Positions 62,008-64,000 of a stretch of DNA of 64,000 nt are shown here, piece after piece. Within the stretch, counting starts at the first letter, position 1, and every line of letters starts with the position of its first letter. The notes under the pieces are model-generated. The model was not told the DNA's origin. It worked only from the letters and a program-made list of their open reading frames with translations, and did not search any database. Both the position numbers and the translations under genes were made by a program. Source of the DNA: Megamerina dolium (taxonomy: Eukaryota; Arthropoda; Insecta; Diptera; Megamerinidae); NCBI GenBank assembly GCA_963854835.1, contig OY978525.1:43047554-43111553 (forward strand), given 5' to 3'.

Positions 62008-64000
62008 TTTTTTTTTTCTAATAAGCTTTTTTTATTGGATCTTTCTAAATTACTTAGAAACTAACAATAAGTAATCAAACCTTACAAACTAACTAAAATT
62101 ATGTGATATTCCCAACGTTCCATCACAATTTGTTGAGTCGCGAGGTATAGCAATTTCACAGCATATTCAGTGTGTCTTTTCTTTTTAATCGACGATGCCC
62201 CGTGCTCAGCAACAATTGCCTAACAAGGGGATTCGGATGATTGTGTAATTTTTGAATGTAGCTTCTGCAGGACATTGCAACTTCCTCAGAAATTGTGGGT
62301 ACATTTAAATCTCGACGGATGTTAACGTTCCTCATATACCAAGGCGCGTTTACAATAATTCGTAGACACTTGGATTGTATTCGCTGCAATTTTTTCATGT
62401 GATTTTTCCATGTCAGCCTTCTGTCGAGGTGAATACCCAAGTATTTTGTTCGAGGAACATTGTGGAACTGATTGGCCATTAATATTAAGTGGGGGACATG
62501 TATCTAGCCTTAGCGTGAAGGTTACATGTACGCTCTTTGATTCATTGACTTTTATACGCCATTTTGCTAGGCAGATTTCGAGAGAATCGACATTAGTCTG
62601 CAGGAGTTTAGTAGCTTCTATGGGGTTAGAGCAAGAGCAATTATTGCCGTATCATCAGCAAAGGTCGATATGAATGTATAGTTATTGTTGGGCATATCTG
62701 AAGTGTATAAGAGATACAGTAAGGGGCCCAAAATGCTTCCTTGAGGAACGCCAGCATGAATATCCAATGGATTTGTTGTGTAATCCTTGTGATGTACGAG
62801 AAATTGTCTTTTCGTGAGGTAGCTACTAAGCAATGAGGAGACATTTGCAGGCAGTAATAGTTTAAGTTTGTAAATAAGGCCATCGTGCCATACTTTATCG
62901 AAAGCTTGAGTGATATCAAGAAAGACAGCTGAGCAATACTTTTTTTCTTCAAAAGTGTTCCTTATCAGAGTTACAATGCGGTGGACTTGTTCTATTGTCC
63001 CGTGCTGTTTTCTAAATCCAAACTGATGTTGAGGAATCAGTTGGTTGAGATTAATAAATGGAGTTATATTCATGACAAGTAGCTTTTCGAATACTTTAGA
63101 GAGTAGAAGCAGGAGGCTGGTAGGTCTGTACGATGCAACTTTTGTAGGGCCTTTTCCTGGTTTTGCTATCATAATAATTTTTGAAGTTTTCCAGCATTTG
63201 GGATAGTGTTTAATACGAAGGATAGCATTGAAAATGTGCATGAGATGAATTACTGAAGCCGGAGGTAGCTCTTTTATCATTTTAACGGTAATTTTATCTG
63301 GACCAGGTGATTTTTTTGGGTTTAAATCTTTATAAATTGCTTTGAATATGTCCTTTTTTTTAATTTTGAGCGTTATTGAGCAAGGTTGAGAAGTTAATTT
63401 TGGTAATGATGACTGTGAAGAGGGTCATCATTACCAAAATTGGGTAAACACACTTTTTAGGTGGTTTGCAAAAACCAAACCCTTCTCACAGTTGCTTCTA
63501 GCCCAATTACCGTCAATCAAACGTCGTAGTCTGAAGCTTCACCAGGTGTTAATTTCGCTATGTGCTCTTCTAACTCTTTGTTGTTTTTATTTTGTAACGC
63601 TTGTTTTAACTTTCGAGTGCAGTGCTGTAGCTGTGTTTTCAGATTCGGTGATCTGAATTCTTGCCATTGTCTTCGGAGTCTTCTTTTCTGTCTTACTAGC
63701 AATTCAATGTCGGCTGGTGTATATAGGCTATAGTTTGATTGCTTGCATACCTTTGTGCAGGTGGCTGAGCTGAGAGCTAATGAGAGCAGCTGGTTGAATT
63801 TTTCGAGTGCTGAGTCTACATCGTGTCCATTTCTTAATACAGTACTCAGAGGAAGATGGGAATTTATATATTTCTTGAATTTTAACCAGTCTATTTTCTT
63901 TCTAACGCAATTGCCTTGTGGGCTTGGTGATTTTATAGATATTACCGTGGGTGAGTGGTCAGATGATAGATCATAATTACACTCTGTGGAGATATTTTCC
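62008..64000 (-). mobile_element. J4: jockey-clade LINE, same defective type as J3, runs off the window
   Basis: On the minus strand, with the poly(A) end as a T run at 62008-62017. ORF2 pieces: 63702-63517 (LVRQKRRLRRQWQEF), 63280-62618 (RT with FLDITQAFDKVWH, GVPQGSILGP, FADDTAI) and 62479-62156. It shares with J3 the ASDYDV deletion, the 17-bp foldback (63396-63441) and the QFHNVPRTKYLG frameshift. It lacks about 200 bp of thumb (LTWKNHM joined to KKLQRIQSK). It is inserted in LOA-type B2, so it is an independent insertion. The endonuclease continues beyond 64000. Confidence 0.9.
63396..63441. repeat. Perfect 17-bp foldback in J4 ORF2
   Basis: Same arms as J3 (63396-63412 and 63425-63441), 12-base loop. 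Confidence 0.93.

Overview
This window looks like repeat-rich insect DNA, most probably from a dipteran; tephritid-like is only a guess. It is AT-rich, has a 63-bp GT-AG intron in a decayed Bcl-2 family gene, and carries arthropod-type retroelement families. I see no bacterial operon, CRISPR array, rRNA or clearly intact host gene. Almost everything recognisable is a transposable element or a broken copy of one, inserted in both orientations and often inside each other. It reads like a pericentromeric or intergenic TE graveyard.

Layout. 1-5.6 kb: a Bcl-2 (Debcl/Buffy/BOK-type) gene remnant (minus, 533-1011), a tRNA-derived SINE, two 5'-truncated RTE-type LINE copies, an element with terminal inverted repeats and a palindromic repeat. 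6.1-19.8 kb: a complete short LTR retrotransposon G1 (Ty3/gypsy type, with LTRs, PBS, PPT and 4-bp TSD) sits inside a second copy of the SINE. Next to it is a decayed longer relative, G2, which still has RT and RNase H sequence and is itself split by a jockey-type LINE (J1). The G2 edge has been tandemly duplicated. 20.3-33.6 kb: a plus-strand G3 copy, then a long minus-strand LOA/I-group LINE (B1). B1 is cut by a 5-kb jockey-type LINE (J2), which holds a solo LTR, and by an RTE LINE whose 967-codon ORF is fully open. 33.9-43.7 kb: gypsy copy G5 (with protease and RT remnants), an ORF1 piece of the LOA-type LINE (B3), a CR1-like LINE wreck, gypsy copy G4, and part of a different gypsy-type integrase. 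43.7-50.1 kb: a second copy of the palindromic repeat, a duplicated exon-like segment of unknown origin and jockey-type J3. 50.1-64 kb: gypsy G6, two R1-clade LINEs back to back (D minus, C plus), a second LOA-type copy (B2), and jockey J4 running off the window.

Most interesting points. (1) G1, G3 and G4 lack protease, RT and RNase H through what looks like the same junction, and all carry two zinc-knuckle positions where the RT-bearing relatives have one. They look like a separate Gag-plus-integrase, RT-less LTR lineage that must be reverse transcribed by another element. (2) J3 and J4 are independent insertions sharing the same deletion, frameshift and perfect 17-bp hairpin, so a defective LINE lineage has apparently been mobilised. 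(3) There is a Bcl-2 family relic. (4) Foldback (inverted duplication) scars recur at element breakpoints.

All family names rest on motif recognition by eye, without database searches; clade names (LOA, CR1, R1, RTE, jockey) are best judgements.
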